A stretch of 64,000 nucleotides of DNA from Calothrix sp. NIES-4105 (GCF_002368415.1 NZ_AP018290.1:2173470-2237469); one strand, 5' to 3'. Counted from the first letter of the stretch, positions 8,031 to 16,660 are shown. Numbers and translations are program-made. Notes: generated by a model not told the origin, from the letters alone.

Positions 8031-8324
8031 CTATAAGTACTTTTGCAGCATTTGCGCTAATTGTTTAACTGTAGCGCGCGGAGATGGGCGAGATATCATT
8101 CGCTCTATAGCATTACCATTGTTTTCTGTATCTTGGGCAACAAAAAGCACAGGAACTTCATATTGATATGCCTGATACCAATCATCGCGCTTTGTAATGT
8201 CGCGAAGTTCGATTTGTAGGTTGATATCGGAATTTAAATCTGGTGTTACGGCAATTTGTTCGAGTTTTTCTTGTAACCCTTCACAAAGATGACAACCAGG
8301 TTTGGTATATAAGATTAATTTCAT
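8031..8324 (-). CDS. Glutaredoxin family protein
   Basis: A 97-residue thioredoxin-fold protein beginning MKLILYTKPGCHLCEGL, with a C-x-x-C redox site (CHLC, residues 11-14) after the first strand. The cis-proline segment EVPVLF follows near residue 65. It matches the small glutaredoxin-like family common in cyanobacteria. The open frame continues upstream to 8492, but the ATG at 8324 lies exactly at the conserved N-terminus, and the upstream part overlaps the divergent cbiX gene. The start lies 53 bases from that of cbiX, so the two probably share a bidirectional promoter region. Confidence 0.85.
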   Translation of the reverse strand: MKLILYTKPGCHLCEGLQEKLEQIAVTPDLNSDINLQIELRDITKRDDWYQAYQYEVPVLFVAQDTENNGNAIERMISRPSPRATVKQLAQMLQKYL

Positions 8325-8377
8325 AATGTTAAGATAGTATAAGGTATAATTAAGCTTTGTAAAGTAAGTGAGTGCCA

Positions 8378-9145
8378 ATGCTATCTGCGTACCTACTTGT
8401 TTCTCACGGAAGTCATGACCCACGTCCAGAAATTGCAATGTCGCATCTTGCAAATTTGGTACAGTCTTGTTTGAATAAAGTTCAGCACACAACTAGCTAC
8501 AGTAACGCAGGTAATGTTGCGGCGCCTCCAAGATGTGATATTGGGACAGCTTATTTAGAGTTACAACCTCAACCGCTGCACTTGCAGATAGTAGAGTTTG
8601 CTCAGAACGTTTTATCACGCTCACAGGAGCAATCACTGCACCTCAAAATTTTACCTTTGTTTCTTCTTGCGGGAACGCACGTGATGGAAGATATCCCTAG
8701 AGAAGTTGAAGCTGCACGAAAAATTCTCGGTAATAATGTAGTGATTGATTTACGACCTTATATAGGTTGTCATGATGGTTTAGGTAATTTAGTTCGCTTA
8801 CAAAAAGATAGCATCCGCGCGCAGAAGTATATTTTATTGGCACATGGTAGTCGTCGCCGGGGTTTTGAACATCATACCGAAACACTAGCGGCAAATTTAG
8901 GATTAACTACAGCATACTGGGCAATACAGCCAAATTTAGAATCACGAGTCAGAGAATTTGTCAAAGCAGGTTATGGACAAATTGCGGTTATACCATACTT
9001 TATATTCGCAGGAGGCATAACCGATGCTATCGAAACCGCGATAGAAAAGCTAGAATTACAATTTCCTGGGGTGAGTTTAAAATTAGCACAGCCACTGGGA
9101 GCAAACGAAGAACTTGCCAATTTAATTTGGGATTGTTTATATTAA
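8378..9145 (+). CDS. cbiX: Sirohydrochlorin chelatase, long CbiX/SirB type
   Basis: Inserts the metal into sirohydrochlorin; paired with the methyltransferase that follows, the product is probably siroheme (Fe), the cofactor of nitrite and sulfite reductases. About 255 residues form two CbiX repeats. The first has the metal-binding histidines in LVSHGSHDPR and LAGTHVMEDIP. The second has LLAHGSRRRG and FIFAGGITDAI, with the second His replaced. I chose the ATG at 8378; a GTG two codons upstream is equally possible, and neither has a clear ribosome binding site. The TAA stop at 9143-9145 overlaps the ATG of cobA by one base, so the two genes are translationally coupled. Confidence 0.88.
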   Translation: MLSAYLLVSHGSHDPRPEIAMSHLANLVQSCLNKVQHTTSYSNAGNVAAPPRCDIGTAYLELQPQPLHLQIVEFAQNVLSRSQEQSLHLKILPLFLLAGTHVMEDIPREVEAARKILGNNVVIDLRPYIGCHDGLGNLVRLQKDSIRAQKYILLAHGSRRRGFEHHTETLAANLGLTTAYWAIQPNLESRVREFVKAGYGQIAVIPYFIFAGGITDAIETAIEKLELQFPGVSLKLAQPLGANEELANLIWDCLY

Positions 9146-9936
9146 TGAATCTCACCAAGATAAAGCAAAGCGAATTTGCGGGGAAAGTATATCTTGTTGG
9201 TGCAGGTCCTGGTGACCCTGGACTATTCACGCTCAAAGGAAAAGCGCTGCTCGAATGCGCGGATGTAGTTATTTATGATGCCTTAGTCAGTCCGGAAATT
9301 CTCGCAATGATTAATCCCCAGGCAGAGAAAATCAATGCTGGGAAGCGTAAAGGTAGACATTCATTGCTACAGGAAGAAACTACGCAGTTGATGATTGAAA
9401 AAGCGCGGTCGAATGCTATTGTAGTGCGGTTAAAAGGTGGCGACCCGTTCATTTTTGGGCGTGGTGGCGAGGAAATGGAAGAATTAATTGATGCTGGAGT
9501 TTCTGTAGAAGTTGTGCCTGGTATGACATCGGGTATCGCGGCGCCTGCCTACGCGGGTATTCCTTTGACTCATAGATTATATAGTTCCTCAGTAACGTTT
9601 GTCACAGGTCACGAAGCTGCAGGTAAATATCGTCCTGCCGTAAATTGGCAAGCGATAGCCCACGGTTCAGAGACAATAGTGATTTATATGGGCATTCACA
9701 ATTTAGCTTATATAGTTGACGAATTGGTAGGGGCAGGTTTAAGTAAGCAAACTCCCATTGCTTTAGTTCGCTGGGGAACGCGCTCTAACCAAGAAGAATT
9801 AATCGGTCAACTCGAAACAATTGTTGAACAAGTTGAAAAAACCAAGTTCGAGGCGCCTGCTATTGTAGTCATTGGGGCTGTGGTTCAGATGCATTCTGTT
9901 TTAAGTCCTGAAGTTGGTACTAATGCAACTGCATGA
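9145..9936 (+). CDS. cobA: Uroporphyrinogen-III C-methyltransferase
   Basis: SAM-dependent methylation of uroporphyrinogen III at C-2 and C-7 to give precorrin-2, the branch point to siroheme and cobalamin. The 263-residue protein is the single-domain CobA/SUMT form. The N-terminal SAM loop is YLVGAGPGDPGLFT, with VVRLKGGDPFIFGRGGEE near residues 93-110, VPGMTSG, and the C-terminal APAIVVIGAVV. The ATG at 9145 shares its A with the stop of the upstream chelatase, which supports this start over the longer frame from 9127. No CysG-type dehydrogenase is fused, which fits CbiX being encoded next to it. It acts in the cytosol. Confidence 0.94.
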   Translation: MNLTKIKQSEFAGKVYLVGAGPGDPGLFTLKGKALLECADVVIYDALVSPEILAMINPQAEKINAGKRKGRHSLLQEETTQLMIEKARSNAIVVRLKGGDPFIFGRGGEEMEELIDAGVSVEVVPGMTSGIAAPAYAGIPLTHRLYSSSVTFVTGHEAAGKYRPAVNWQAIAHGSETIVIYMGIHNLAYIVDELVGAGLSKQTPIALVRWGTRSNQEELIGQLETIVEQVEKTKFEAPAIVVIGAVVQMHSVLSPEVGTNATA

Positions 9937-9995
9937 GGTACCTTAAAGCTACTTGCTTCACTAGGTTGACCTTTTTTCAGTTTGCTGGGTGTTCA

Positions 9996-10031
9996 GATTC
10001 CCGACTTCTTTTCTTTAAGAAGTCGGGAATC
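9996..10031. terminator. Strong hairpin after cobA
   Basis: GATTCCCGACTTCTT (9996-10010) pairs perfectly with AAGAAGTCGGGAATC (10017-10031) across a six-base loop. It lies between the stops of convergent genes (9936 and 10062). A terminator role is inferred. The sequence also looks like a dispersed palindrome, with a relative at 16116-16147. Confidence 0.6.
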
Positions 10032-10061
10032 TAAGTTTTCCAAAGCGTCTGTAAATTTATT

Positions 10062-10502
10062 TCAAGGTTTATGTGCAAGTGGCGCCTGTAAACTCATTTC
10101 ATTTGTTTGACAAACTCCTACTTGGTTAACAAAACCAGCACAGTGAACCCTTCTTCGTCTTGAACGTTCTCCTCTGTCACGTTCAGTATTATTGTCTTGT
10201 CTATCACGTTCCGTACCATTTCTATCGCGTTCATTATCATTATTATTGTCTTGTCTATCACGTTCCGTATCGTTTCTATCGCGTTCATTAATACCGTCTC
10301 TGTTGCGTTCTGTATCTCCTGTACCGCGTTCAGTATTACTATCTCGGTTCCGTTCAGTGTCGCTCCTTGTTGGGGTTGCAAACGGTTCTTGCGTAGAAAA
10401 AGGGTCTTCCGATGGACGCCTTTGAGGTGGGTTTCGGAGATTACAGCCTGCAAGAAAACACTGAGTTACAGTTAGAAAAAAGACTATAATTCGAGTCCTC
10501 AA
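10062..10502 (-). CDS. Putative lipoprotein with low-complexity DTERDR repeats
   Basis: 146 residues: a signal peptide of about 19 residues ending in a lipobox (FLAGC, Cys20), then a strongly hydrophilic region of imperfect hexapeptides of the DTERDR/NNTERDR kind (residues ~46-110), an RSRRRR stretch and a short tail with two cysteines. The protein is probably anchored in a membrane by its lipidated Cys; the function is unknown. The initiation codon appears to be TTG at 10502 with AGAAGG about ten bases upstream. No in-frame ATG precedes the lipobox, so the start is less certain than most. The repeats are also periodic at DNA level, so the length probably varies between strains. Confidence 0.6.
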   Translation of the reverse strand: MRTRIIVFFLTVTQCFLAGCNLRNPPQRRPSEDPFSTQEPFATPTRSDTERNRDSNTERGTGDTERNRDGINERDRNDTERDRQDNNNDNERDRNGTERDRQDNNTERDRGERSRRRRVHCAGFVNQVGVCQTNEMSLQAPLAHKP

Positions 10503-10624
10503 TTGGTGGTACCTTCTGCAATCAATTTGGGTTAGATGCTTCTATTGTGAATAAAAAGATTGAGAACGGCACAAAATTTTCCAGTTTTTTTAAAGGAATT
10601 TTTATTAGTAGTTATTTGATTGAT

Positions 10625-10755
10625 AATTGAGTGCTGAGTTTTGAGTGCTGAGTTCTGAGTTCTGAGTGCTGAGTTCTGAGTTCTGAGTGCTGAGTTTTAA
10701 ATCCTAATTCCTAACTCCTAACTTCTAACTCCTAACTTCCAACTCCTAACCTTAC
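10625..10755. repeat. Heptanucleotide repeats (GAGTGCT/GAGTTCT and AACTCCT)
   Basis: Degenerate runs of the heptamers TGAGTTC/TGAGTGC occupy 10627-10697, followed by CTAACTCCTAACTTC runs to about 10752. These are the short tandemly repeated repetitive sequences typical of heterocystous cyanobacteria. Similar words recur at 3700-3725, 19078-19108 and 27330-27395. No gene is visible in 10503-10784. Confidence 0.75.
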
Positions 10756-10784
10756 TCAGCACGACTCACTCAGCACTTTCAACT

Positions 10785-11597
10785 TTAAACAAAGACTCGA
10801 TGTTGAAGACTAGGCATTTGGCGCCGTACTTGTTCGAGTCGAGAGGGGTTAATTTCAGCGATGGCAACACCAGGTTTTTCGCCTGCATCAGCTAAAATGC
10901 TGCCCCACGGGTCGATAATCATCGCGTGTCCATGAGTTTGGCGCCGTGCATAGTTAATGCCAGTTTGGGCAGGGGCAATAACGTAACAAGTGTTTTCAAT
11001 AGCGCGCGCTTGCAGTAAAACTTGCCAGTGGTCTTTTCCAGTAAACGCGGTAAATGCAGCAGGTACAAACAAAATATCCGCACCCTGATGCGACATGTAG
11101 CGGTAAAGTTCAGGAAAACGAACGTCGTAGCAAACTGAAAGACCGATACTACCAAGTTTCTCAGTTGAACAAACTTGGGGTAATTCATTACCAGCCATTA
11201 CTGTACTAGACTCACGATATGTATTGCCGTCAGGTACATCAACATCGAAAAGGTGAACTTTACGATAACGACTTAGTTCTTGCCCACTGGAGTCAATAAG
11301 CAAAGCTGTATTGTAAACTTTGCCAGAATCGCTAGGAACAGGGAAGCCGCCGCCAAGGATAGCGATTTGATAGCGTTGTGCCATCATTTTGAGGAACTTC
11401 TCAGTCTCTTGCGCGATATAATCACTTTGGGAAAGTTTATCAGTTTCTTCACCCATAAACGCGAAATTTTCAGGCAAACCCACCAACTGGGCGCCTTGAT
11501 TTACAGCTAAATCAATAAATTCCTCAGCCTGTGCCAAATTTGATTGAACATCAGGCACACTGGTCATTTGAATAGCAGCGGCTAAATAAGACTTCAT
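10785..11597 (-). CDS. Carbon-nitrogen hydrolase, Nit1/NitFhit-like (probable deaminated glutathione amidase)
   Basis: A 270-residue nitrilase-superfamily amidase. The catalytic triad is visible as Glu in GLPENFAF, Lys in RYRKVHLFD and Cys in GLSVCYDVRFPELYR. The Nit-specific strings HLFDVDVPDGNTYRES and ARAIENTCYVIAPAQTG point to the Nit1 branch, whose known members hydrolyse deaminated glutathione in metabolite repair; substrate assignment here is by similarity only. I chose the ATG at 11597 (MKSYLAAAIQM), where the family N-terminus begins, rather than the upstream codon at 11612. It is cytosolic and not in an obvious operon. Confidence 0.87.
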   Translation of the reverse strand: MKSYLAAAIQMTSVPDVQSNLAQAEEFIDLAVNQGAQLVGLPENFAFMGEETDKLSQSDYIAQETEKFLKMMAQRYQIAILGGGFPVPSDSGKVYNTALLIDSSGQELSRYRKVHLFDVDVPDGNTYRESSTVMAGNELPQVCSTEKLGSIGLSVCYDVRFPELYRYMSHQGADILFVPAAFTAFTGKDHWQVLLQARAIENTCYVIAPAQTGINYARRQTHGHAMIIDPWGSILADAGEKPGVAIAEINPSRLEQVRRQMPSLQHRVFV

Positions 11598-11820
11598 AGA
11601 TTCGATTAACAACAGTCAAATAACTAGGAACGCAAGTTATCAAATTACTATCATCACTCAAAAAAGCACTAATTAATGGGAAAATTAGAAATTGTGTATT
11701 GGATACTAAGTATTCGTTAGTGACACGTCTATTCCTTATTCTATATTCCCTATTCCGCATTAAGAGTGGAACGTATTGCGGTAATTTTGTTATAGAGCCT
11801 TTGATAATACTGGTAAATTT

Positions 11821-12411
11821 GTGGATACGTCGATTTTAATCAAAACTTTTGTTGCAGTGTTCGTGCTAGCAGATGCTGTGGGTAATATCCCTATACTTTT
11901 GGTGCTGACTAAGGGGATGGAAACTGGGGAAAGAAGTAAAGTCATTGACAAAGCTGTTATTGTCGCAATAGCTGTCTTGTTGCTGTTTGCGTTCGGTGGA
12001 AAGTTTATACTGAGTTATTTAGATGTTAGCTTTGCATCGTTACGGGTAGCAGGAGGGTTATTGCTGCTTTTGATTGCGCTACAAATGCTCCAAGGTAATT
12101 TAGATACACCAGTAGTTGAAAAAGAACGCGATGTCGCAATTACTCCCCTAGCTTTACCATTACTAGCAGGCCCAGGAACACTGACAACCGTTATGTTACT
12201 AATGTCAGAATCTCCAAGTCCTCACATCAGTGTAATTGTTGGCATTATTGCAGCAATGCTTGTTACTTGGCTAATTTTAAGACTCGCCAACAATATCGAC
12301 AAATGGATAGGCGCCGAAGGTGAAGTAATTATTACACAGCTTTTAGGCTTTTTACTAGCTGCCCTAGCAGTCCAAATTGGCAGCGAAGGTATAAGAGAAC
12401 TATTTTTCTAA
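11821..12411 (+). CDS. MarC family integral membrane protein
   Basis: 196 residues with six predicted membrane helices: 4-27, 41-66, 68-90, 107-128, 137-157 and 172-191. It matches the MarC/YhgN family: N-terminal FVAVFVLADAVGNIPILLVLT, central LRVAGGLLLLLIALQML, and the loop ITPLALPLLAGPGTLTTVMLL. The family was once called multiple-antibiotic-resistance protein, but its transport substrate is unproven. The start is taken as GTG at 11821 because it fits the family N-terminus and no ATG lies nearby. It is probably in the plasma membrane. Confidence 0.88.
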   Translation: MDTSILIKTFVAVFVLADAVGNIPILLVLTKGMETGERSKVIDKAVIVAIAVLLLFAFGGKFILSYLDVSFASLRVAGGLLLLLIALQMLQGNLDTPVVEKERDVAITPLALPLLAGPGTLTTVMLLMSESPSPHISVIVGIIAAMLVTWLILRLANNIDKWIGAEGEVIITQLLGFLLAALAVQIGSEGIRELFF

Positions 12412-12412
12412 C

Positions 12413-12480
12413 ACCGTAGGTTGGGTGTAGCGGAGCGCGTAACCCAACACAACCAACTTGCAACGGATGTAACGGATAAG
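12413..12480. repeat. GGTTGGGT/ACCCAACC hairpin plus a CAACGGATGTAACGGAT copy
   Basis: GGTTGGGT at 12419-12426 pairs with ACCCAAC at 12442-12448 (loop TGTAGCGGAGCGCG), directly after the marC-like stop. This is a known kind of dispersed cyanobacterial repeat and could terminate transcription. A single CAACGGATGTAACGGAT unit follows at 12461-12477. The rest of the gap to 12778 shows no gene. Confidence 0.6.
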
Positions 12481-12778
12481 TTATCGGTTACAAATTAATT
12501 AAAAAAATATTGTTGTTAAATTATACTGCGGACGGTTAAAATCTGGACTTCTGTCATGAGTCGTGAACGTAAACGGAGTTTTCCCGCTATGAGAGCATCT
12601 TCAACATTTTCGTTTGCATTAAGTTAAGTAGGCTCAAATAAATGGAACTATGTAACGAAATGTAAAACTCCCTAAGTGCTTGCGATTACTTTATTTTGCT
12701 TTGTTCCACTCGTAATGACATAGTTATAAATTTTTCCAGCCACCTACTTAAACATATTCATTAACAGGCTGTTAAATT

Positions 12779-13072
12779 ATGCAAAAGATAATTCCAACAC
12801 ATCTAGTCAGCACTTACCAATTAATAAAGTGTGCTTTTCCTCAAGAAATTGATGATGAAAGCTACTTACCGCTACTATCATTACTGTATGAACATATGTC
12901 CGACCGTAGTCTAGCACAAGTGATTGCTGAATATACAGGTAAAGATTATCACATTGTTTTAAACGAAGTCTACCAAGTTGGAGCAATGGAAACATTTTCT
13001 CCTGATGCTACAAAACCTTTTAGGATAAAACTGATGGGTTGTGGATATGAAAGATGGTTGGCAGATGAATAA
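12779..13072 (+). CDS. Conserved hypothetical protein
   Basis: A 97-residue soluble protein that I do not assign to a named family. It contains LPLLSLLYEHMSDRSLAQVIAEYTGKDYHIVLNEVYQV, a helical stretch with the look of a small cyanobacterial helix-turn-helix-like or regulatory protein, but no diagnostic motif. The start is the ATG at 12779. It stands alone, with repeats on both sides. Codon use looks like that of the neighbours, so a real gene is likely. Confidence 0.55.
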   Translation: MQKIIPTHLVSTYQLIKCAFPQEIDDESYLPLLSLLYEHMSDRSLAQVIAEYTGKDYHIVLNEVYQVGAMETFSPDATKPFRIKLMGCGYERWLADE

Positions 13073-13241
13073 TATAGTGTTTCCACTTCGTTGTAGTAAC
13101 ATATATTTTTTTAAGCACAGAGTCACGTAGAGATGCCATTAATCGCGTATGTACACAGAGGGAGGAAAGATTAGTCTTCCAAATTTTATTACATAGACCA
13201 TCAGGGAAAGGTTATAGGCGCCTTTTTCATGAGAAAATTAA

Positions 13242-13284
13242 CGTAGATCGGGTGTAGCAGCAGCAAAACCCAACACGATCTACG
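13242..13284. repeat. CGTAGATCG ... CGATCTACG inverted repeat upstream of higB
   Basis: Nine-base arms at 13242-13250 and 13276-13284 flank GGTGTAGCAGCAGCAAAACCCAAC-type sequence of the same family as 12413-12452. It ends 21 bases before the higB ATG, so it would lie in the promoter or leader of the toxin-antitoxin operon. Any regulatory effect is inferred. Confidence 0.6.
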
Positions 13285-13305
13285 AACTAGCGTGCAAAAA
13301 TTTAG

Positions 13306-13608
13306 ATGCATATAATCACTCGCTCTAGACTAAGAGAATTTTGGGAAAAGCATCCCGATGCAGAAGCAAGTCTAAGATCGTGGTACGAGGCAACATTACT
13401 AGCTCACTGGTCAAACTTTGTTGAGCTACGTGAAGTTTTTCCATCAGCAGATCAAGTTAAAAAACTTACAGTCTTCAACATAAGTGGTAATAAATACCGC
13501 CTTATTGCTTTGGTAGACTATAATTATCGAAAAGTGTTTATTCGTTCTATTTTAACTCACTCAGAGTATGACAAGGAGGATTGGAAGAATGACCCTTGGT
13601 ACACGTAA
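13306..13608 (+). CDS. higB: Type II toxin HigB (mRNA interferase)
   Basis: A 100-residue protein of the HigB family: N-terminal MHIITRSRLREFWEKHPDAE, central LTVFNISGNKYRLIALVDYNYRKVFIRSILTHSEYDK, and the C-terminal DWKNDPW that characterises the family. Known HigB toxins cleave mRNA on the ribosome. The start is the ATG at 13306. It overlaps the antitoxin gene by 20 bases, and the order is toxin first, as usual for higBA and the reverse of most type II systems. Expected regulation is repression by the HigA/HigB complex on the shared promoter. Confidence 0.9.
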   Translation: MHIITRSRLREFWEKHPDAEASLRSWYEATLLAHWSNFVELREVFPSADQVKKLTVFNISGNKYRLIALVDYNYRKVFIRSILTHSEYDKEDWKNDPWYT

Positions 13609-13999
13609 TAACAATGCTTACATCGAATTACTAAAAACTTTTCCGCCTCGTCCAATTACTTCTCACGAAGAATTTATCGCTACTCAAAAAGTAATTGATT
13701 CTTTAATCGATAAAGAAGGTCAACTAACTTGCGATGAGCAGGATTATCTAAATATTTTAGGTACTCTAGTTTATGAATATGAAGAAAAGCACGTAGATAT
13801 ACCACGAATATATGGTATAGATTTGCTTAAGACTTTATTATCAGACTTAAATTTAAGCGCTAAAGACTTAATTCATATTTTTCATACAGAATCCAATGTG
13901 TCTGATGTTTTAAATGGTAAAATAGATTTAACTATTGAAGATATTGATAAACTTGCTAAATTTTTCAAGATTTCACCTATTGCTTTCCTGAAAAAGTAA
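13589..13999 (+). CDS. higA: Antitoxin HigA with XRE-type helix-turn-helix
   Basis: A 136-residue antitoxin partner of HigB. The N-terminal half (YIELLKTFPPRPITSHEEFIATQKVIDSL) is the usual HigA arm and the C-terminal part (LLKTLLSDLNLSAKDLIHIF ... ISPIAFLKK) is a degenerate Cro/C1 DNA-binding domain. I chose the ATG at 13589 because AGGAGG lies at 13574-13579, ten bases upstream; the open frame reaches 13568. The overlap with higB indicates translational coupling. It is expected to neutralise HigB and autorepress the operon. Confidence 0.87.
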   Translation: MTLGTRNNNAYIELLKTFPPRPITSHEEFIATQKVIDSLIDKEGQLTCDEQDYLNILGTLVYEYEEKHVDIPRIYGIDLLKTLLSDLNLSAKDLIHIFHTESNVSDVLNGKIDLTIEDIDKLAKFFKISPIAFLKK

Positions 14000-14220
14000 A
14001 TAAGTTAGTTGATTTTTAAGTATTTGCCTATTTTACTGTACCCTTTGATAATATATATCGTTATTGGAAAAATATGGAGTAAGCCATACGGTGCCTAGTG
14101 CCGCTGCTTTTAATTGCTCTGCAAATGCTTCAAGATTAATCTGGAAACACTTGCAGTAGAAAATTAAGGCGATATTGGAATTATTAAACTAGTTAGCTAA
14201 AAAATGAGATAGTTTTATGA

Positions 14221-14577
14221 TTAACTTTTTGACTGAAAAAGTTTTTCTAAAACATCTAATTCTGCTTGTGTTTCAGCATCTACTTTTGGCAATGGTCGCT
14301 GCATGATAGAGTAAAGCGAACGTTTGCCTTTACGAAGGTCGTCTAAAAGTTTGCTCAGGTCAGCACCAGTTTGCTTGGTTTCCAACTGACTAAAAGATAA
14401 AGAGACAGCATCTCCTGCAAAGCTATCATATAAAGATGAAGAGTCTGTAAGAATGTTAACTACTAGTTTCTTATTTTTGCGGAAATCAACTAGAGGGTTA
14501 CAGCTGGAGTCACCAGCGAGTCTTTTTTTCCAAATCAGGATTTTTTCTTGAATTTCCTCAGTTACCGAGATACTCAT
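14221..14577 (-). CDS. Orphan N-terminal fragment resembling the DUF4011 domain of large helicases
   Basis: 118 residues. The segment EEIQEKILIWKKRLAGDSSCNPLVDFRKNKKLVVNIL resembles the N-terminus of DUF4011 proteins, long superfamily-I helicase-like enzymes of over 1,000 residues that begin with a WKKxLLDLxxRNxLLNFR motif. The following EKLFQSKS tail ends in a stop, and no helicase motif occurs downstream. It may be a truncated gene or a small stand-alone relative. The start is the ATG at 14575-14577. The 14000-14220 stretch beyond its stop has no convincing gene. Confidence 0.5.
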   Translation of the reverse strand: MSISVTEEIQEKILIWKKRLAGDSSCNPLVDFRKNKKLVVNILTDSSSLYDSFAGDAVSLSFSQLETKQTGADLSKLLDDLRKGKRSLYSIMQRPLPKVDAETQAELDVLEKLFQSKS

Positions 14578-14811
14578 TCGCTTTAAACTGGTAGTGCTAC
14601 AAGGAGTAACCTTGTGTATTAATACTCTTATTTTAAGTGAAATTTCTTATTCAGATACTCAATTGTTACAAAATTAAGACAATCACTTAATACATAAATA
14701 CTTTATGGTGCGAACTATGGTACATTTTAGTTTCTCCTTTATAGTAAGCGGTAAGATGATTAGGGTGAAAAGTAAGCAAGATAATGATTTGCCAAAATTT
14801 GAGATAAATAT

Positions 14812-16104
14812 ATGATTAAAATTCTTCATTTATCTGATATTCATATGGGCAGCGGGTTCTCCCACGGACGCATTAATGCGGAAACTGGTTTGAATACGCG
14901 CTTGGAAGATTTTGTTCGCACGCTTTCAATGTGTATTGACCGCGCGATCAATGAGCCTGTTGATTTAGTAATATTTGGTGGTGATGCTTTTCCAGATGCG
15001 ACTCCTCCACCTTATGTACAAGAGGCTTTTGCTTCACAGTTCCGGCGCCTAGTCGATGCTCAAATTCCAACTGTGTTATTGGTAGGGAACCATGACCAGC
15101 ATTCACAAGGAATAGGTGGCGCCAGCTTATGTATTTACCGCACGTTGGGTGTGCCTGGTTTTATAGTTGGTGATTCGATAGCTACACATTTAATTAATAC
15201 TCGCAGTGGTTCAGTACAAATAATTACACTACCCTGGTTAACTCGTTCGACATTAATGACACGGCAAGATACTGAGGGAATGTCATTGTCAGAAGTTAAC
15301 CAATTACTTACTGACCGCTTACGTGTAGTTATTGAAGGTGAAATTCGCCGTCTTGACCCTGATATGCCTACGGTACTTTTAGCACACTTGATGGCTGATA
15401 ATGCTACTCTAGGCGCCGAACGTTATTTAGCTGTTGGTAAAGGTTTTACGCTGCCTTTGTCACTATTAACGCGCGATTGTTTTGATTATGTAGCATTGGG
15501 ACATGTTCATCGTCACCAAAACTTAAATAAACAAAATAATCCACCTGTTATTTACCCGGGTAGTATCGAACGAGTTGATTTTAGCGAGGAGAAGGAAGAT
15601 AAAGGGTATGTAATGATTGATTTGGAGCCAGGAAACGCAGAATGGGAATTTTGCCCGTTACCTGTAAGGGTTTTTCGGACTATTGAACTTGATGTTTCTA
15701 AAGTTGAAGACCCACAAGCAGCGATAATTAAAGCTATCGCCAAACATGATAATAATGATGCGGTCGTAAGGTTAATCTATAAACTCCGTTCTGAACAGTT
15801 AGATTTAATCGAAACTGCTACATTACATCAAGCTCTAAGTTCTGCACATACTTATAGCATTCATCCTGAATTAGTTAGCCAACTTGCACGTCCGCGCGTT
15901 CCTGAGTTGAGTGCTACTCACAGTATCGACCCTATCGAAGCACTCAAAACTTACTTAAATAATCGTGAAGATTTAAAGGATATCTCTGGAAAGATGTTAG
16001 AAGCAGCCCAAAATTTACTTTTAGAAAATGAGGAAGATTGGTTAGTAAGCGAGAATGAAAACCAACTACCTGTAGCAGGTAACACACAATTAAAGTTGCT
16101 TTAA
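14812..16104 (+). CDS. sbcD: DNA double-strand break repair nuclease SbcD/Mre11 family
   Basis: A 430-residue calcineurin-like phosphoesterase. Metal-binding motifs in order: LSDIHMG (residues 7-13), FGGDAFPD (~56), VGNHDQH (~94), LLAHLMADN (~193) and ALGHVHRHQ (~229). This is the layout of the SbcD/Mre11 subunit, which with the SbcC ATPase opens hairpins and resects DNA ends. sbcC is not next to it in this window. The start is the ATG at 14812. The C-terminal 150 residues form the capping and SbcC-binding region. It is monocistronic, followed by a hairpin at 16116-16147. Confidence 0.92.
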   Translation: MIKILHLSDIHMGSGFSHGRINAETGLNTRLEDFVRTLSMCIDRAINEPVDLVIFGGDAFPDATPPPYVQEAFASQFRRLVDAQIPTVLLVGNHDQHSQGIGGASLCIYRTLGVPGFIVGDSIATHLINTRSGSVQIITLPWLTRSTLMTRQDTEGMSLSEVNQLLTDRLRVVIEGEIRRLDPDMPTVLLAHLMADNATLGAERYLAVGKGFTLPLSLLTRDCFDYVALGHVHRHQNLNKQNNPPVIYPGSIERVDFSEEKEDKGYVMIDLEPGNAEWEFCPLPVRVFRTIELDVSKVEDPQAAIIKAIAKHDNNDAVVRLIYKLRSEQLDLIETATLHQALSSAHTYSIHPELVSQLARPRVPELSATHSIDPIEALKTYLNNREDLKDISGKMLEAAQNLLLENEEDWLVSENENQLPVAGNTQLKLL

Positions 16105-16115
16105 CCGGGTGGCTA

Positions 16116-16147
16116 GATTCGCGACAACTTCTGCGAAGTCGCGAATC
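16116..16147. terminator. Hairpin after sbcD
   Basis: GATTCGCGAC (16116-16125) pairs with GTCGCGAATC (16138-16147), twelve bases after the sbcD stop and followed by TTCTT. It is similar in style to the 9996-10031 palindrome. A terminator role is inferred. Confidence 0.55.
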
Positions 16148-16225
16148 TTCTTGAAACTCTGTGTTACCAAGTGGGAACAATAAACTAGACCTTTGCTGCG
16201 TCGTTTATTGTAGGAATCCCCAAAC

Positions 16226-16660
16226 ATGCTAAAAATATCAAAGATTGTATCTACTGCTATAATTGCTACAACATTATTATTTGGCGTAAGTAATAACCCT
16301 AGCCCAATACAAGCACAAACTTGTGCATCTAGGTGCGGTCGGCGCCCACTTCAGTTTGTGCCTGGGCAGTTAGTTCAGATTGAGGTAGTAAATCGAACAC
16401 CGCGTGTGTTACAATTACAGAAGAGTGAAGTTTCTAAGGCAATAGCTATACAGCCTGGACAAACCATAAAATTCGAGCAAGTCCGTTTAACCGATCCAAA
16501 TATATCCTTACTATTTTGGGATGATACCGGACGTTCATTAAGTGCATCATTAAATAAAATAAATGCATCAACTTTACGTGTAGAGTTGCGACCAAACTGG
16601 CGCATACCCGGCGACCGCTCAGTTGATTTTCGCGATGATGGTATGATTAACCTTTTGTAA
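16226..16660 (+). CDS. Exported hypothetical protein
   Basis: 144 residues with a classic signal peptide (MLKISKIVSTAIIATTLLFG, cleavage likely after IQAQ near residue 31). The mature part starts with a cysteine pair (TCASRCGRR), then a beta-rich domain (LVQIEVVNRTPRVLQLQ, TLRVELRPNW) ending RSVDFRDDGMINLL. The two cysteines could form a disulfide in the periplasm. I do not recognise a named family; proteins of this look are common in cyanobacteria. The start is the ATG at 16226, and it lies alone between sbcD and recJ on the same strand. Confidence 0.65.
   Translation: MLKISKIVSTAIIATTLLFGVSNNPSPIQAQTCASRCGRRPLQFVPGQLVQIEVVNRTPRVLQLQKSEVSKAIAIQPGQTIKFEQVRLTDPNISLLFWDDTGRSLSASLNKINASTLRVELRPNWRIPGDRSVDFRDDGMINLL

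Noticed and set aside
10192-10475. Two long frames antisense to the DTERDR lipoprotein
   Set aside because: They are mirror frames of a repetitive coding sequence, with Ser/Arg/Ile-rich low-complexity translations and no ribosome binding site.
14033-14187. Minus-strand open stretch of about 50 codons (reads INLEAFAEQLKAAALGTVWL)
   Set aside because: The residues look protein-like but there is no start codon, a stop lies directly upstream, and I recognise no family.
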